From: Arhodomonas sp051195215
Lineage (GTDB): Bacteria; Pseudomonadota; Gammaproteobacteria; Nitrococcales; Nitrococcaceae
Length of the DNA: 64,000 nt
Reading direction: 5' to 3'
Assembly: GCF_051195215.1 (NCBI RefSeq)
Contig: NZ_JBNAZM010000017.1
Coordinates: 26,624-90,623 of the forward strand
Numbering within the stretch: the first letter of the stretch is position 1; each line of letters begins with the position of its first letter. Below, piece after piece: positions 34,285 through 43,604 of this stretch. The notes below the pieces were generated by a model that saw only the letters and a list, made by a program, of their open reading frames with translations, searched no databases and had not been told where the DNA came from. The translations under genes were made by a program, and so were the position numbers.

Positions 34285-34668
34285 ATGGTCGTGCCGATTA
34301 GACACGCACCCGCGCGTATCCGCATCAAGGACTTGCGGCTGCGTACGTACATCGGCTTCAACGACGACGAGCAGCGCAAGCGCCAGGATGTGGTGATCAA
34401 CGTCACGGTCGACTATGACGCCATAAACGCCGCCCATAGCGACGATGTCGCCGACGCGCTCGATTACAAGGCGCTCACCAAGCGCATCATCGCCCACGTG
34501 GAGGACGGACGCTTCCTGCTGCTGGAGAAACTGGCTCACGACCTCCTCGCCATCGCCCTGGAGCCGCCGGTCGTGCACCGCGCCGAGGTGGAGGTGGACA
34601 AGCCACACGCATTACGCTTCTCCGACTCGGTCTCGTTGACCATGGTGGCCGAGCGCGAACAGGATTAG
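34285..34668 (+). CDS. folX: Dihydroneopterin triphosphate 2'-epimerase
   Basis: 127 aa of the aldolase/epimerase fold. The sequence matches FolX rather than FolB in style: RIRIKDLRLRTYIGF, DVVINVTVDY, FLLLEKLAHD and DKPHALRFSDSVSLT. FolX turns dihydroneopterin triphosphate into dihydromonapterin triphosphate, the route to tetrahydromonapterin, a pterin cofactor of bacterial phenylalanine hydroxylase. The ATG at 34285 is used; a GTG at 34279 would overlap the folE stop. It lies directly behind folE, so substrate maker and user are coupled. Confidence 0.88.
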   Translation: MVVPIRHAPARIRIKDLRLRTYIGFNDDEQRKRQDVVINVTVDYDAINAAHSDDVADALDYKALTKRIIAHVEDGRFLLLEKLAHDLLAIALEPPVVHRAEVEVDKPHALRFSDSVSLTMVAEREQD

Positions 34669-34697
34669 ACAACGCTCACACACGACAGGAGTTGGAC

Positions 34698-35054
34698 ATG
34701 GGTGATACCGCTGTGGAAGAGCTTTCGCCGGAGGAGGTTTCCGAGCGCCTCGCTGCCGGACGCGTGTTGCTGATCGACGTGCGCGAGGCGACCGAGTACC
34801 AGGCCGAACGCATCCCCGGGGCATTTCTCTACCCGCTGAAGACATTCGACCCGGCCGCGATCCCGGCGGACGACCACCGTGAGGTGATCTTCCACTGCGG
34901 CAGCGGCATGCGCTCCGCCGACGCCGCCAGGCGCTGTCTGAACGCGGGCCGGCGGAAAGCGGTCCACATGAGCGGCGGGCTCAAGGCCTGGAAAGCGGCT
35001 GGCCTGAAAGTGATCGCGATCGACCCGGCCACCGGCGAGCCTGTGGGCGCGTAA
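34698..35054 (+). CDS. Rhodanese-like sulfurtransferase, single domain
   Basis: 118 aa. The rhodanese fold is shown by LLIDVREATEYQAERIPGA, the active-site loop HCGSGMRS with catalytic Cys, and MSGGLKAWKAAGL. It transfers sulfane sulfur in the cytoplasm; no signal peptide is seen. The ATG at 34698 has an AGGAG site 6 nt upstream. It follows folX after 29 nt and could be part of that operon. Confidence 0.9.
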   Translation: MGDTAVEELSPEEVSERLAAGRVLLIDVREATEYQAERIPGAFLYPLKTFDPAAIPADDHREVIFHCGSGMRSADAARRCLNAGRRKAVHMSGGLKAWKAAGLKVIAIDPATGEPVGA

Positions 35055-35214
35055 GCGCCAGCAGCAAACCCAAAAGCTCCAAAGTGGAATGTCTTGAGCG
35101 GCGTACGCCGTGCCACAGGCGCGCCGCTGATGGGCAGGTCCGGGGTTCAGGTTTCGCGTCCGGGTTCGAAATCGGCGATCGCGGTGCCATTGCCGCCAGC
35201 GTCCGCCGCTTCCC

Positions 35215-35325
35215 GCCGCCCGAAACGCGGACTTGATACCCTGATCCCGAACCCCGAAACACGGCCCTCTGAACCCTACCTCCCGACACTTGCAACTTGA
35301 ATCTTTCCTCTTTCGACTCCCTCTT
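35215..35325. repeat. Intergenic heptad-repeat element, copy 4, in the 35055-35585 gap
   Basis: Around 35215-35325 the DNA reads in 7-bp steps: CCCGAAA, CGCGGAC, TTGATAC, CCTGATC, CCGAACC ... CTTGCAA, CTTGAAT, CTTTCCT, CTTTCGA. Complementary GGTTCAGGTTTCGCG-type motifs lie at about 35145-35170. The rest of the 530-nt gap has no gene I can support. A short motif at 35390-35439 is shared with 24907-24959. Confidence 0.6.
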
Positions 35326-35585
35326 CCTTCCCTATCGTCAAGCAGTTACCTGACGTCACGTCATTGCTGCAGCGCAACTTGACTTCCCCATAGCGGCATT
35401 TCAAGACTGCACGCGACAATCCGTTCAACATTGCAGGCGTGTCACGCTGGCGGCGGCCCTATCCGGCCGTCAGCCGGCCCGTCGTCGCGGCGCGGGTCCA
35501 AAAGACCACTGTGTCGTCGCAGCGACCGCCCCCGGGGAGGAGAGCGGGGGGTGACGTTGGCATACAACGGCAGGGAGATCCCCTC

Positions 35586-38500
35586 ATGGCCATTGCGAAC
35601 GTCCGCCTGGACGACAAATACGCCCTGGAGACTGGGCGAATCTATCTCACCGGCATTCAGGCTCTCGTGCGTCTGCCGCTGATGCAGCACGCCCGGGACG
35701 TTGCCAACGGTCTCGACACCGCCGGATTCATTTCCGGCTACCGGGGGTCGCCGCTCGGCGGTTTCGACCAGGCACTCTGGCAGGCCAAAGCCTTTCTCGA
35801 CGAGCACCATGTCCACTTCAAGCCGGCGGTCAATGAAGACCTCGGCGCCACCGCGGTCTGGGGAAGCCAGCAGGTCAATCTGTGGCAGGGGGCGCGCGTT
35901 GATGGCGTCTTCGGCCTGTGGTACGGAAAAGGCCCGGGCGTTGACCGCACCGGCGACGTGTTCAAGCATGCCAACGCCGCCGGCAGCGCCCGGTACGGCG
36001 GCGTGCTGGCCGTGGCGGGCGACGATCACGGCTGCAAGTCGTCGACGCTGCCGAGCCAGTGCGAGTACTCGTTCATGGACGCCGGCATACCCGTGCTCAA
36101 TCCCGCTGACGTCCAGGACGTGCTCGATCTCGGGCTGATGGGCTGGGCCCTGTCTCGCTACAGCGGCTGCTGGGTCGGATTCAAGATCATCGCCGACACC
36201 GCCGACGCCTCGGCTTCCGTCGCCGTCGACCCGGAACGCGTGCACATCCATCTGCCCAAGGACTTCTCTCTCCCCGAGGAGGGGCTCAACATCCGCTGGC
36301 CGGACCGGCCAATGACCCAGGAGAACCGACTGCACCGCGACAAAATCGCGGCGGCCCTGGCATTCGCCCGTGCCAACACGCTGGACCGAACCGTCATCGC
36401 CCCCCAACACCCACGCCTGGGCATCGTCACCACCGGCAAGGCCTATCTGGACGTGCTCCAGGCGCTCGCCGACCTCGGCATCGACGAGCACGAAGCCCGC
36501 GGCCTCGGCATCGCGCTGTACAAGGTCACCATGCCCTGGCCCCTGGAGCCACAAGGGCTGCGCGCCTTTGCGAGCGGCCTCGAGGAGCTGCTGGTGGTCG
36601 AGGAGAAGCGAGGTGTCATCGAGGACCAGATCCGCAGCCAGCTCTACGAGTGCCCGGATGCGGAACGCCCCCGCATCGTCGGCAAACGGGATGAGCGCGG
36701 GGACTGGCTGCTGCCGTCCGCCGGTGAGCTGGACGCCGCCGTCGTCGCCGAGGTCATCGCTTCCCGGCTGTGCCGCTTTCACGACAGCGCCGCGCTTCAG
36801 CGGCGCCTGCGCGCCATTACCGAGGCACGCGCGAGTGCAGAGCGCGAGCCGACCCTGCTCGAACGTGTGCCCCACTTCTGCTCCGGCTGCCCGCACAACA
36901 CCTCCACCCGGGTACCCGAGGGCAGCCGCGCCGTGGCGGGGATCGGCTGTCACTACATGGCCACCTGGATGGACCGGGAAACCGAAACGTTCACCCACAT
37001 GGGCGGCGAAGGCGTGACCTGGGTCGGCCAGGCACCGTTCACCGAGCAGCGCCATGTCTTCGCCAACCTGGGCGACGGCACCTATTTCCATTCCGGCCTG
37101 ATGGCCATACGTGCGGCGGTATCCGCCGGCGTGAACATCACCTACAAGATCCTCTACAACGACGCGGTAGCCATGACCGGCGGCCAGCACGTCGACGGTG
37201 AGCTCTCGGTGCCGGAGATCACCCGCCAGCTCGCCGCCGAAGGCGTGGGACGCACCGTGATCGTCAGCGACGAGCCCGAGAAGTACGACGGCGCTCAGGG
37301 ACTCGCCAACGGCGTCACTGTCCACCACCGCCGCGAACTCGATGCCCTGCAACGGGAGCTACGCGAGACCCCGGGCTGCACCGCGCTCATCTACGATCAA
37401 ACCTGCGCCGCCGAAAAGCGCCGCCGGCGCAAACGCGGCATTGCTGCTGATCCGCCCAAGCGGGCATTCATCAATCAGCGGGTCTGCGAGGGCTGCGGTG
37501 ACTGCAACGCCAAGTCCAACTGCCTCTCGGTTATCCCGCGGGAGACCGAATTCGGGCGTAAACGGGCCATCGACCAGCAGCAGTGCAACAAGGACTTCTC
37601 CTGCGTCGACGGCTTCTGCCCGAGCTTCGTGACCGTGCACGGCGGCGAGCTACGCCGCCCCGAGGGGGTGAGCGTCGACACGCCCTTCGAGGTGCTGCCC
37701 GAACCGGAGCGTCCGTCACTGGAGCGACCATTCAACCTGCTCGTCACCGGGGTGGGCGGCACTGGTGTCGTCACCATCGGGGCGCTGCTCGGCATGGCCG
37801 CGCATTTGGAAGGCCGCGGCGTCGGCGTACTGGACATGACCGGTCTCGCCCAGAAGTACGGAGCCGTCGTGAGTCACGTCCGCGTGGGCGCCGATCCCGA
37901 CGCCGTGCATGGTCCACGCATCCCCCTGGGCGAGGCCGACGTGCTGCTCGGTTGCGATCTGGTGGTCGCCGCCGGCGCCGACACGCTCTCCCGCCTCGAC
38001 CCGAAGCGGGCCGCCGCGGTGGTCAATACACACCGTGTCATGCCCTCGGGTTTCACCCGGGACCCGGATCTGCCCTTCCCCACCGATGGCATGTCGACTG
38101 CGATCCAGCGGCACACCCGGGACGACGCCAGCCATTTCCTCGACGCTACCCGACTTGCGGAAGGCCTGCTCGGCGACGCCATCATGGCCAACCTGTTCAT
38201 GGTGGGCTTCGCCTACCAACAGGGACTCATTCCGCTGTCAGCGGATGCCATCGACCGCGCGATCGAGCTGAACGGCGTCGCGGTGCAGGCCAACCGCCAG
38301 GCTTTCCTCTGGGGCCGGCGTGCTGCCCATGACCGCAGGCGCGTGGAACACCTCGCCAGCCCCGCGCAGGCGGCGCCGGACATCGCCGACACCCTCGACG
38401 AGGTAATTCGCCGGCGCCGCGATTACCTCGTGGGTTATCAGGACGAAGGGTATGCTCAGCGCTACGAGGCCCTGGTGGAGCGCGTGCGCGCAGTTGAAGC

Positions 38501-39044
38501 GAAACGACTGCCCCAGAGTCAGGCGCTAACCGAGGCGGTCGCCCGTTACTACTTCAAGCTGCTCGCCTACAAGGACGAGTACGAGGTAGCCCGTCTGTAC
38601 ACCGATGGTGACTTCGAACGTGAGCTGCGCGAGACCTTCAGCGGCGACTTCAAGCTCGAGCTGCACCTCGCCCCACCCATTCTCACACGCGTTGACCCGG
38701 CCACCGGCGAACCCCGCAAGCGGGCCTACGGTCCGTGGATTTTCAAGCTCTTCCGGGTCCTGGCGAAGATGAAGCGTCTGCGAGGCACGGCACTGGACGT
38801 GTTCGCCTATACGGCGGACCGCAAGCTGGAACGGCAACTGTTGCACGATTACGAAGCGTTGGTGGAGGAGCTTATCGAAGGGCTCGAGACCGCCAATCAC
38901 GGCTACGCCGTGGAGCTGGCCGGACTGCCGGAACACATCCGCGGCTATGGGCACGTCAAAGCCGCCGCGGTGGAGAAAGCGCGGGCCCGCCAGACGGAGC
39001 TCCTCGCCCTCTTCCGGCATCCACCGCGACGAGTAGCGGCATAA
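35586..39044 (+). CDS. Indolepyruvate ferredoxin oxidoreductase, fused single-chain form
   Basis: 1152 aa, matching the fused alpha-beta type found in Proteobacteria. The N-terminal pyruvate-oxidoreductase-like domain (GFISGYRGSPLGGFD) is followed by a thiamine-pyrophosphate domain (HFCSGCPHNTST, ANLGDGTYFHSG, YNDAVAMTGGQ) at about 430-600. A cysteine-rich iron-sulfur region (CEGCGDCNAKSNC ... CVDGFCPS) comes next at about 635-690, then the gamma domain (GVGGTGVVTIG ... GLAQKYGAVVSHV) and a C-terminal helical domain. It decarboxylates aromatic 2-oxo acids to acyl-CoA and reduces ferredoxin. The ATG at 35586 follows a GGGAG site. It is monocistronic. Confidence 0.93.
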   Translation: MAIANVRLDDKYALETGRIYLTGIQALVRLPLMQHARDVANGLDTAGFISGYRGSPLGGFDQALWQAKAFLDEHHVHFKPAVNEDLGATAVWGSQQVNLWQGARVDGVFGLWYGKGPGVDRTGDVFKHANAAGSARYGGVLAVAGDDHGCKSSTLPSQCEYSFMDAGIPVLNPADVQDVLDLGLMGWALSRYSGCWVGFKIIADTADASASVAVDPERVHIHLPKDFSLPEEGLNIRWPDRPMTQENRLHRDKIAAALAFARANTLDRTVIAPQHPRLGIVTTGKAYLDVLQALADLGIDEHEARGLGIALYKVTMPWPLEPQGLRAFASGLEELLVVEEKRGVIEDQIRSQLYECPDAERPRIVGKRDERGDWLLPSAGELDAAVVAEVIASRLCRFHDSAALQRRLRAITEARASAEREPTLLERVPHFCSGCPHNTSTRVPEGSRAVAGIGCHYMATWMDRETETFTHMGGEGVTWVGQAPFTEQRHVFANLGDGTYFHSGLMAIRAAVSAGVNITYKILYNDAVAMTGGQHVDGELSVPEITRQLAAEGVGRTVIVSDEPEKYDGAQGLANGVTVHHRRELDALQRELRETPGCTALIYDQTCAAEKRRRRKRGIAADPPKRAFINQRVCEGCGDCNAKSNCLSVIPRETEFGRKRAIDQQQCNKDFSCVDGFCPSFVTVHGGELRRPEGVSVDTPFEVLPEPERPSLERPFNLLVTGVGGTGVVTIGALLGMAAHLEGRGVGVLDMTGLAQKYGAVVSHVRVGADPDAVHGPRIPLGEADVLLGCDLVVAAGADTLSRLDPKRAAAVVNTHRVMPSGFTRDPDLPFPTDGMSTAIQRHTRDDASHFLDATRLAEGLLGDAIMANLFMVGFAYQQGLIPLSADAIDRAIELNGVAVQANRQAFLWGRRAAHDRRRVEHLASPAQAAPDIADTLDEVIRRRRDYLVGYQDEGYAQRYEALVERVRAVEAKRLPQSQALTEAVARYYFKLLAYKDEYEVARLYTDGDFERELRETFSGDFKLELHLAPPILTRVDPATGEPRKRAYGPWIFKLFRVLAKMKRLRGTALDVFAYTADRKLERQLLHDYEALVEELIEGLETANHGYAVELAGLPEHIRGYGHVKAAAVEKARARQTELLALFRHPPRRVAA

Positions 39045-39139
39045 CCGGGCCGTGGCGAAGACGCCCCTCCCAACACGAAGGGTTGGATGGTCGTCATGCC
39101 ACGATGAACCCGCATAGGCCTTGCCTGAGGTAACACAGT

Positions 39140-39175
39140 GCCGGCACCCGCGCGATCTCGTGCCCGGGTGCCGGC
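39140..39175 (+). terminator. Hairpin downstream of the indolepyruvate oxidoreductase gene
   Basis: A perfect 11-bp stem, GCCGGCACCCG (39140-39150) with CGGGTGCCGGC (39165-39175), lies between this gene and a convergent one. No T-run follows on the plus strand. The rest of the 39045-39274 gap shows no gene. Confidence 0.5.
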
Positions 39176-39274
39176 TACCGTGATCTTCCTCGCCTTCGTC
39201 CCCATTGTGTTTCGCATTTGCCGGGCAATCGTCGCGTCCCGACGATTCCTCCTCCGACGCGGCCTACGCGGTGG

Positions 39275-39853
39275 TCAACGGTTCATCGCGTGGTATTCGG
39301 GGTTGGGCATCATATCCACGCCGGAAGCGACACGATTGGTCATGTTGAACAGCCCGGTCACCGCGGCGATATCCCAGATATCGCGATCACTGAACCCCGC
39401 CTCGCGCAATTCGGCACGGTCTTCCTCCCCGATTTCCTCCGGGTGCTCGGTGAGGTAGGCGGCGAAATCGAGCATCGCCAGATGGCGCGGATGCAGTTCG
39501 GCAGCACGGTAATTCATCACCAGCAGCTCCCCGAGCTTGGGGTCGTCGGAAAGCGCGCGCACGGCCTGTCCATGAGCGACCAGACAATAGAAACAACGGT
39601 TTATCGCGGAGACCACCACCGCAATCATCTCGCGCTCGAGCTTCGTGAGCCCGGAATCGCCGAGCATGATCTCGTTGTAGAAGTTGACGAAGTTGCGCAA
39701 CTTGCCCTGATCGAAGCTGTACGCCCGCAGCACGTTGGGCACCAGCCCGAGTTTCTCCTGGCAGACCTCGATATAGCGGCGCATGTCCTCGTCGAGCGCT
39801 TCGGGCTCGGGCAACGGTAAATCGAGGGCGGTAACGTAATCCGGCTGTGACAT
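39275..39853 (-). CDS. Peroxidase-related protein, carboxymuconolactone decarboxylase (AhpD-like) family
   Basis: 192 aa all-helical CMD-fold protein. The redox CxxC pair and general-acid His are in CFYCLVAHG, preceded by LTKLEREMIAVVVSAIN, the signature of the uncharacterised peroxidase-related group. It would act as a thiol-dependent alkylhydroperoxidase. The ATG at 39853 fits a GGGAGG-like site (tcctccc on the plus strand). It is not in an obvious operon. Confidence 0.88.
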   Translation of the reverse strand: MSQPDYVTALDLPLPEPEALDEDMRRYIEVCQEKLGLVPNVLRAYSFDQGKLRNFVNFYNEIMLGDSGLTKLEREMIAVVVSAINRCFYCLVAHGQAVRALSDDPKLGELLVMNYRAAELHPRHLAMLDFAAYLTEHPEEIGEEDRAELREAGFSDRDIWDIAAVTGLFNMTNRVASGVDMMPNPEYHAMNR

Positions 39854-39914
39854 GGCGGCATTCCTCCCGGTCGCGGCCGCGTGGTTCGCGGCAGGCCGAT
39901 TGAATAGACTATGA

Positions 39915-40274
39915 ATGATGTGCCTGCTTCTTGTTCCCGTGCTGCTCGCACTGATTGGCGGATGGATCTACCTCGGCGGGTGGCTGGCCACTACACTCGC
40001 CTCCACAGACGCCACCACACTCTCGGCCGCGGCCTGGAGCGTGGCATTGGCTCACCTCGCCGTGGTCACGATCGCGGTTGCCATGATCCGCGCCCGACGC
40101 GAGGGCCGCGCTGCCACGATACCGGCGGTGGCACTTGTGGCAAGCACCTGTGCGCTTTCGAGCTGGTGTGCCGGCATCACCGTCAGTGCCTCGCTGGCCG
40201 TGGCTGCAGCCGGCGCAGCGGCCACCGTCGCCCTGTCCGGTATCATGCGCCGGAGAGCACGCGCACGCCCGTGA
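39915..40274 (+). CDS. Small hypothetical membrane protein
   Basis: 119 aa with three or four hydrophobic segments (about 3-28, 40-60, 68-90 and 90-112) and a basic tail RRRARARP. I do not recognise a family. It is divergent from the peroxidase-related gene, and its 3' end overlaps the convergent LysE-family gene by 32 nt. No Shine-Dalgarno site is clear, so it could be a chance frame in hydrophobic-biased GC-rich DNA. Confidence 0.4.
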   Translation: MMCLLLVPVLLALIGGWIYLGGWLATTLASTDATTLSAAAWSVALAHLAVVTIAVAMIRARREGRAATIPAVALVASTCALSSWCAGITVSASLAVAAAGAAATVALSGIMRRRARARP

Positions 40275-40869
40275 CTGCCGCCAGGCCCAACAGAATGACC
40301 CCGGTAAGACGGTCCACCCAGTGCGCATTACGGCGCAACCAGTCGAGCACTCGCCCACGTGAGAGCGCGACGGCCACGAGGGCGTACCAACCGCCATCGA
40401 TGACGGTCGCCGTCGCCCAGAAGATCGCGGTTTCCGTTATCCCCATGTCCGCGTGCACGAACTGACTGAAAAGGGCGAGGAAAAACACCGCGATCTTGGG
40501 GTTGAGAAAGGCGATGAGGAAACCGTCACGCGCCGCGGCGAACACGCCGCCGGCCATTGCCGGCCCGTCCGTGTTCACAGTGCCGGCGCTCGCATGTACC
40601 GCCCGCCAGCCGAGCCAGGCAAGATATGCCGCGCCGGCAAGCGCAAGCCCCTGGTAGAGCAAAGGATGCGCCACCAGCACCGCGGCAAGACCGAGCGTGG
40701 TCACCAACGCGTAGAAGCCCACCCCGAGCGCATGGGCCAGGGCCACTGCCACACCGTGGGCCCGCGAACGCCGCACGGTATGCCGCACGACCACCGCCAG
40801 GCTGGGGCCGGGCGACATCGCACCCATGGTGCATACTGCCGCGAGTGACAGCCATGCCGTCCAAGTCAT
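40243..40869 (-). CDS. LysE/RhtB family amino-acid exporter
   Basis: 208 aa with six membrane segments. The family signature is MSPGPSLAVVVRHTVRRSRAHGVAVALAHALG near the N-terminus, with FLIAFLNPKIAVFFLALFSQF in the middle. Members export amino acids or homoserine lactones; the substrate is unknown. The ATG at 40869 has a GGAG site 8 nt upstream and is preferred to an ORF start at 40920. Confidence 0.9.
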   Translation of the reverse strand: MTWTAWLSLAAVCTMGAMSPGPSLAVVVRHTVRRSRAHGVAVALAHALGVGFYALVTTLGLAAVLVAHPLLYQGLALAGAAYLAWLGWRAVHASAGTVNTDGPAMAGGVFAAARDGFLIAFLNPKIAVFFLALFSQFVHADMGITETAIFWATATVIDGGWYALVAVALSRGRVLDWLRRNAHWVDRLTGVILLGLAAVTGVRVLSGA

Positions 40870-40925
40870 TGACACACTCCATTGTCCGATAACCGGCGCC
40901 TCCAGCCGGACCGGGCACACGCCCG

Positions 40926-41417
40926 TTATTCGGCTGTCACCGGCGGCGACACGCTTACCCCCGGCCTTATCCCCAGACGCTCGGCCATGCCCGCGGCAAG
41001 CTCCAGCGCATGACGTACGTCCGGCGGCGACCGGTACCCCGTCTCCCCCGGCTCCATCCGGGCGACGGCAAGCACCCGACCCGAGGCATCGAGCCAGGCG
41101 ATATCGAGCGCGAGGGCGACGTTACGCATGTGCCAGTGGGTAACACGCGCCTCGGGAAATCGAAACCAGATCGGGTTGGCGCGTACTTCCGTGGCGGGCA
41201 GGTGTTGCATGCCCTGGGCCCGTTCGTCGCTGTCGTCGGCCACGCGCACCTCGAGTGGCGCCGGACGGCCAGGCACCTCGACGAGCGCCTTCTCCATGCC
41301 CCGCCATATCGCCAGGCCCTGCGCCCGTGCCCCCTCCTCGGCCGGGCCCCAGCGCCCGAACAGCAACACGCCGCCGGCGAGAAAAGCGATCAGGGCAATG
41401 CGGGGTAAATTGCGCAT
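40926..41417 (-). CDS. DUF192 family protein, membrane-anchored
   Basis: 163 aa. An N-terminal hydrophobic segment (IALIAFLAGGVLLFG) anchors or exports a DUF192 domain: LEVRVADDSDERAQGMQHL, PIWFRFPEARVTHWHMRN, LDIAWLDASGRV and HALELAAGMAERLGI. The domain is widespread and of uncertain function. The ATG at 41417 starts directly before the membrane segment. It lies 56 nt upstream of the LysE gene on the same strand. Confidence 0.85.
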   Translation of the reverse strand: MRNLPRIALIAFLAGGVLLFGRWGPAEEGARAQGLAIWRGMEKALVEVPGRPAPLEVRVADDSDERAQGMQHLPATEVRANPIWFRFPEARVTHWHMRNVALALDIAWLDASGRVLAVARMEPGETGYRSPPDVRHALELAAGMAERLGIRPGVSVSPPVTAE

Positions 41418-41559
41418 AGATAGGCAGTATGCCACCGCTCGCGTCGGGCGGAAATGCGTGACGCCAGGCACGGAGAAGGCCGTCTGAAGACGGTTTCAGC
41501 CCGCGCCGGAGCGTTCGAACGCTCCCGCCCGACGCGCGGCCATGTCACCGAACAATTCC

Positions 41560-41729
41560 ACTAATCGTCTCAGAGGTATTGTCATGCGTCCGCCGGTCTG
41601 TGCGCCACAGCGGCCCGGTGGCGGCGTTGCGCTCGCTTGACGAGACCCGGCCACGCTGGCGCGAGCGCGCCTTGCCCCCGAACCGCACAAGCGCTCTGAC
41701 ATGTGGCATTATCTGTGATCGGATTAGTA
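41560..41729. mobile_element. MITE-like element, internally deleted copy (170 bp), reversed
   Basis: Read on the minus strand, this copy aligns with the element at 23371-23638 from TACTAATC through TGTCAGAGC, the GGTTCGGGGGCAAGGCGCG tract and the CGCCACCGGGCCGC tract. It then jumps across about 95 bp to the last part (GACCGGcGGACGCATGACAATACCTC). Its right end overlaps the final Tyr and stop codons of the Aer-like gene. The inverted ends are more diverged than in the full copy. Confidence 0.8.
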
Positions 41730-43310
41730 AGAGCGGCCGAGGACGGCGAACTGCCGAATGAGCCCGTGCATTTCGTCGACCAACGTCAACAGCCGGGCAC
41801 TCGCTTCGCTCGTGGCCTGCGCTGCCTGATCGGTGGTGGTAAAGCCGTCGCTGACGCCGAGGACACTGCGGTTGATCTCTTCTGCCGTCGCACTCTGCTG
41901 TTCCGCAGCACTGGCAATACGCGTGTTCATGTCGCTGATCTCGCGCACCCGCTCCTCCGTGCGGCGAATGGCTTCCTGGGCTTCTTCGGCCCCCTGCGCG
42001 ACGTTCGTGGCGGAATCACGACTGTGCGCCATGACCGTGGCAGCCTGCCCGACACCGCCCTCCAGACGTTCGATCATCCCCGCGATCTCGCCGGTGGAAT
42101 CGCTCACACGCTTGGACAGCGCACGCACCTCTTCGGCGACTACCGCGAAGCCGCGACCGGTATCGCCCGCACGGGCGGCCTCGATCGCGGCATTCAGCGC
42201 CAGCAGGTTGGTCTGCTCGGAAATGCCCTGGATGACATCGAGCACTTTGCGAATGGCGTCGGTATCGGCCTTGAGTCGCTCGACGACGCCCGCGGCCTCC
42301 TCCACTTCGTCAGCCAGCCGGGTCATGGCGCTGCCCGTCTTCTCGATCACCGCACGCCCGGAGCCGGCTTCATCCACCGCGGCAGAAGCGCTGCTGGCGG
42401 CGTCGACCGTGTTGCGCGAGACTTCCTGCACCGTGGCGGACATCTCGTTCATCGCCGTCGCCACCTGCTCGGTTTCGCCACGCTGACCATCCAGTGCCGT
42501 GCGTGCCTCGGACGCAGCGCGCTCGGTGGCCTGCGCCGCCTCCTGCAGCGGCACGCTGAGGTCATTCATGCGCGTCTGCATGGCGTCGAGCTGGGAACGC
42601 TGCATCGCCAGCGCGAGCTCTACCTCAGCGGTGACATCATGGCCGCCACCGTACGTGTATTCGCCCACCGAGTTGTCGAAAACACTTCGTGCCAACTCGC
42701 TGGCACGCGACAGACGCCGGGTCGCGACCCAGGCAATCCCCCAGGCGAATACCGCCACGGCAGCGACGGCGAGAAGGCCGACAGCCGCCCCCTGGGAGAC
42801 GGCAACGCCGCCCGTCAGCGCCCCGACGAGCGCGCAGCCAACAGCCACGGCGGACAGACGCCCGCGCGTTCCCACTCGTGCCCACCACGGCACCACGGAC
42901 GCCCCTTTTCGCATGCGCGCGTACAGGCGCTCGGCACGAACCTTCTGCGCCGGCGTGGCCTGGCTGCGAACGGACTGATAGCCCATGTGCTCGCCTTGAT
43001 GGTAGACGGGCGAGACGTAGCCGTTGACCCAATAGTAGTCGCCGTTCTTGCAACGGTTCTTTATCACGCCCATCCACTGCCGGCCGGACTTCAGGGTGTC
43101 CCAGAAGTTCTGGTAGACGGCCTCGGGCATGTCGGGGTGGCGAACGATGTTGTGGGCCTTGCGACGCAGCTCGTCTTCGTCAAAGCCCGCCACCCGGCAA
43201 AACGCCTCGTTGGCGCTCTGGATCACCCCTTTGAGATCGGTGGTGCTTATCAGCCGGTCATCGGCGTGGACCGGCTCCTCGCGGTCCGTGACCGGTTTGT
43301 TGACGCGCAT
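41724..43310 (-). CDS. Aer-like PAS-containing methyl-accepting chemotaxis protein
   Basis: 528 aa. A PAS domain (about residues 15-115; DLKGVIQSANEAFCRVAGF, NIVRHPDMPEAVYQNFWDTLKSGRQW, NGDYYWVNGYVSPV) like the FAD-binding redox sensor of Aer is followed by two membrane segments (about 150-200). The signalling hairpin includes IAVVAEEV-type sequence (FAVVAEEVRALSKRVS) and the tip motif GISEQTNLLALNAAIEAARAG. No periplasmic ligand domain is present. The ATG at 43310 has a GGAG site. The TAC TAA end lies in the MITE-like element. Confidence 0.92.
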   Translation of the reverse strand: MRVNKPVTDREEPVHADDRLISTTDLKGVIQSANEAFCRVAGFDEDELRRKAHNIVRHPDMPEAVYQNFWDTLKSGRQWMGVIKNRCKNGDYYWVNGYVSPVYHQGEHMGYQSVRSQATPAQKVRAERLYARMRKGASVVPWWARVGTRGRLSAVAVGCALVGALTGGVAVSQGAAVGLLAVAAVAVFAWGIAWVATRRLSRASELARSVFDNSVGEYTYGGGHDVTAEVELALAMQRSQLDAMQTRMNDLSVPLQEAAQATERAASEARTALDGQRGETEQVATAMNEMSATVQEVSRNTVDAASSASAAVDEAGSGRAVIEKTGSAMTRLADEVEEAAGVVERLKADTDAIRKVLDVIQGISEQTNLLALNAAIEAARAGDTGRGFAVVAEEVRALSKRVSDSTGEIAGMIERLEGGVGQAATVMAHSRDSATNVAQGAEEAQEAIRRTEERVREISDMNTRIASAAEQQSATAEEINRSVLGVSDGFTTTDQAAQATSEASARLLTLVDEMHGLIRQFAVLGRSY

Positions 43311-43604
43311 GCCCTGCTCCCTATCGCCCGTACGATTCCACGAGCGGCATCGAGTGCCGCCCGAGACAGTTAACGGCAACCCGGTTAGAAACTTTATGCG
43401 TCATCATTATTGATTGGAGGTCCGGCATGCTTTCGCCGGGCTCTACAAGGTCTCCGTCACACAAGCGTGGCACCGCCGTTGTGCCTGTTACAGACGTACC
43501 GGCACCACAACGGATGCAATACGACGGCGAAACATGCCGCCGACGAAGGGACCGTAGCAGGCCCCTGGTGCGATGGAATGGTGTTGGTAACCGGTCTATG
43601 AAGG

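Noticed and set aside
34692..34697. TTG start for the rhodanese gene
   Set aside because: The ATG two codons later is better spaced from the AGGAG site.
35442..37352. 636-codon minus-strand frame
   Set aside because: It is a shadow of the indolepyruvate oxidoreductase gene; its sequence is compositionally odd and without motifs.
41496..41702. 68-codon minus-strand frame
   Set aside because: It is largely the translated interior of the deleted MITE-like copy, so its resemblance to the frame at 23398 is DNA repeat similarity, not a protein family.
41703..43373. 556-codon plus-strand frame
   Set aside because: It is antisense to the Aer-like receptor, which has intact PAS and signalling-tip motifs.
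43410..43601. 63-codon plus-strand ORF between the Aer-like gene and aspS
   Set aside because: No ribosome binding site, no recognisable motif, and it overlaps alternative frames of equal quality.
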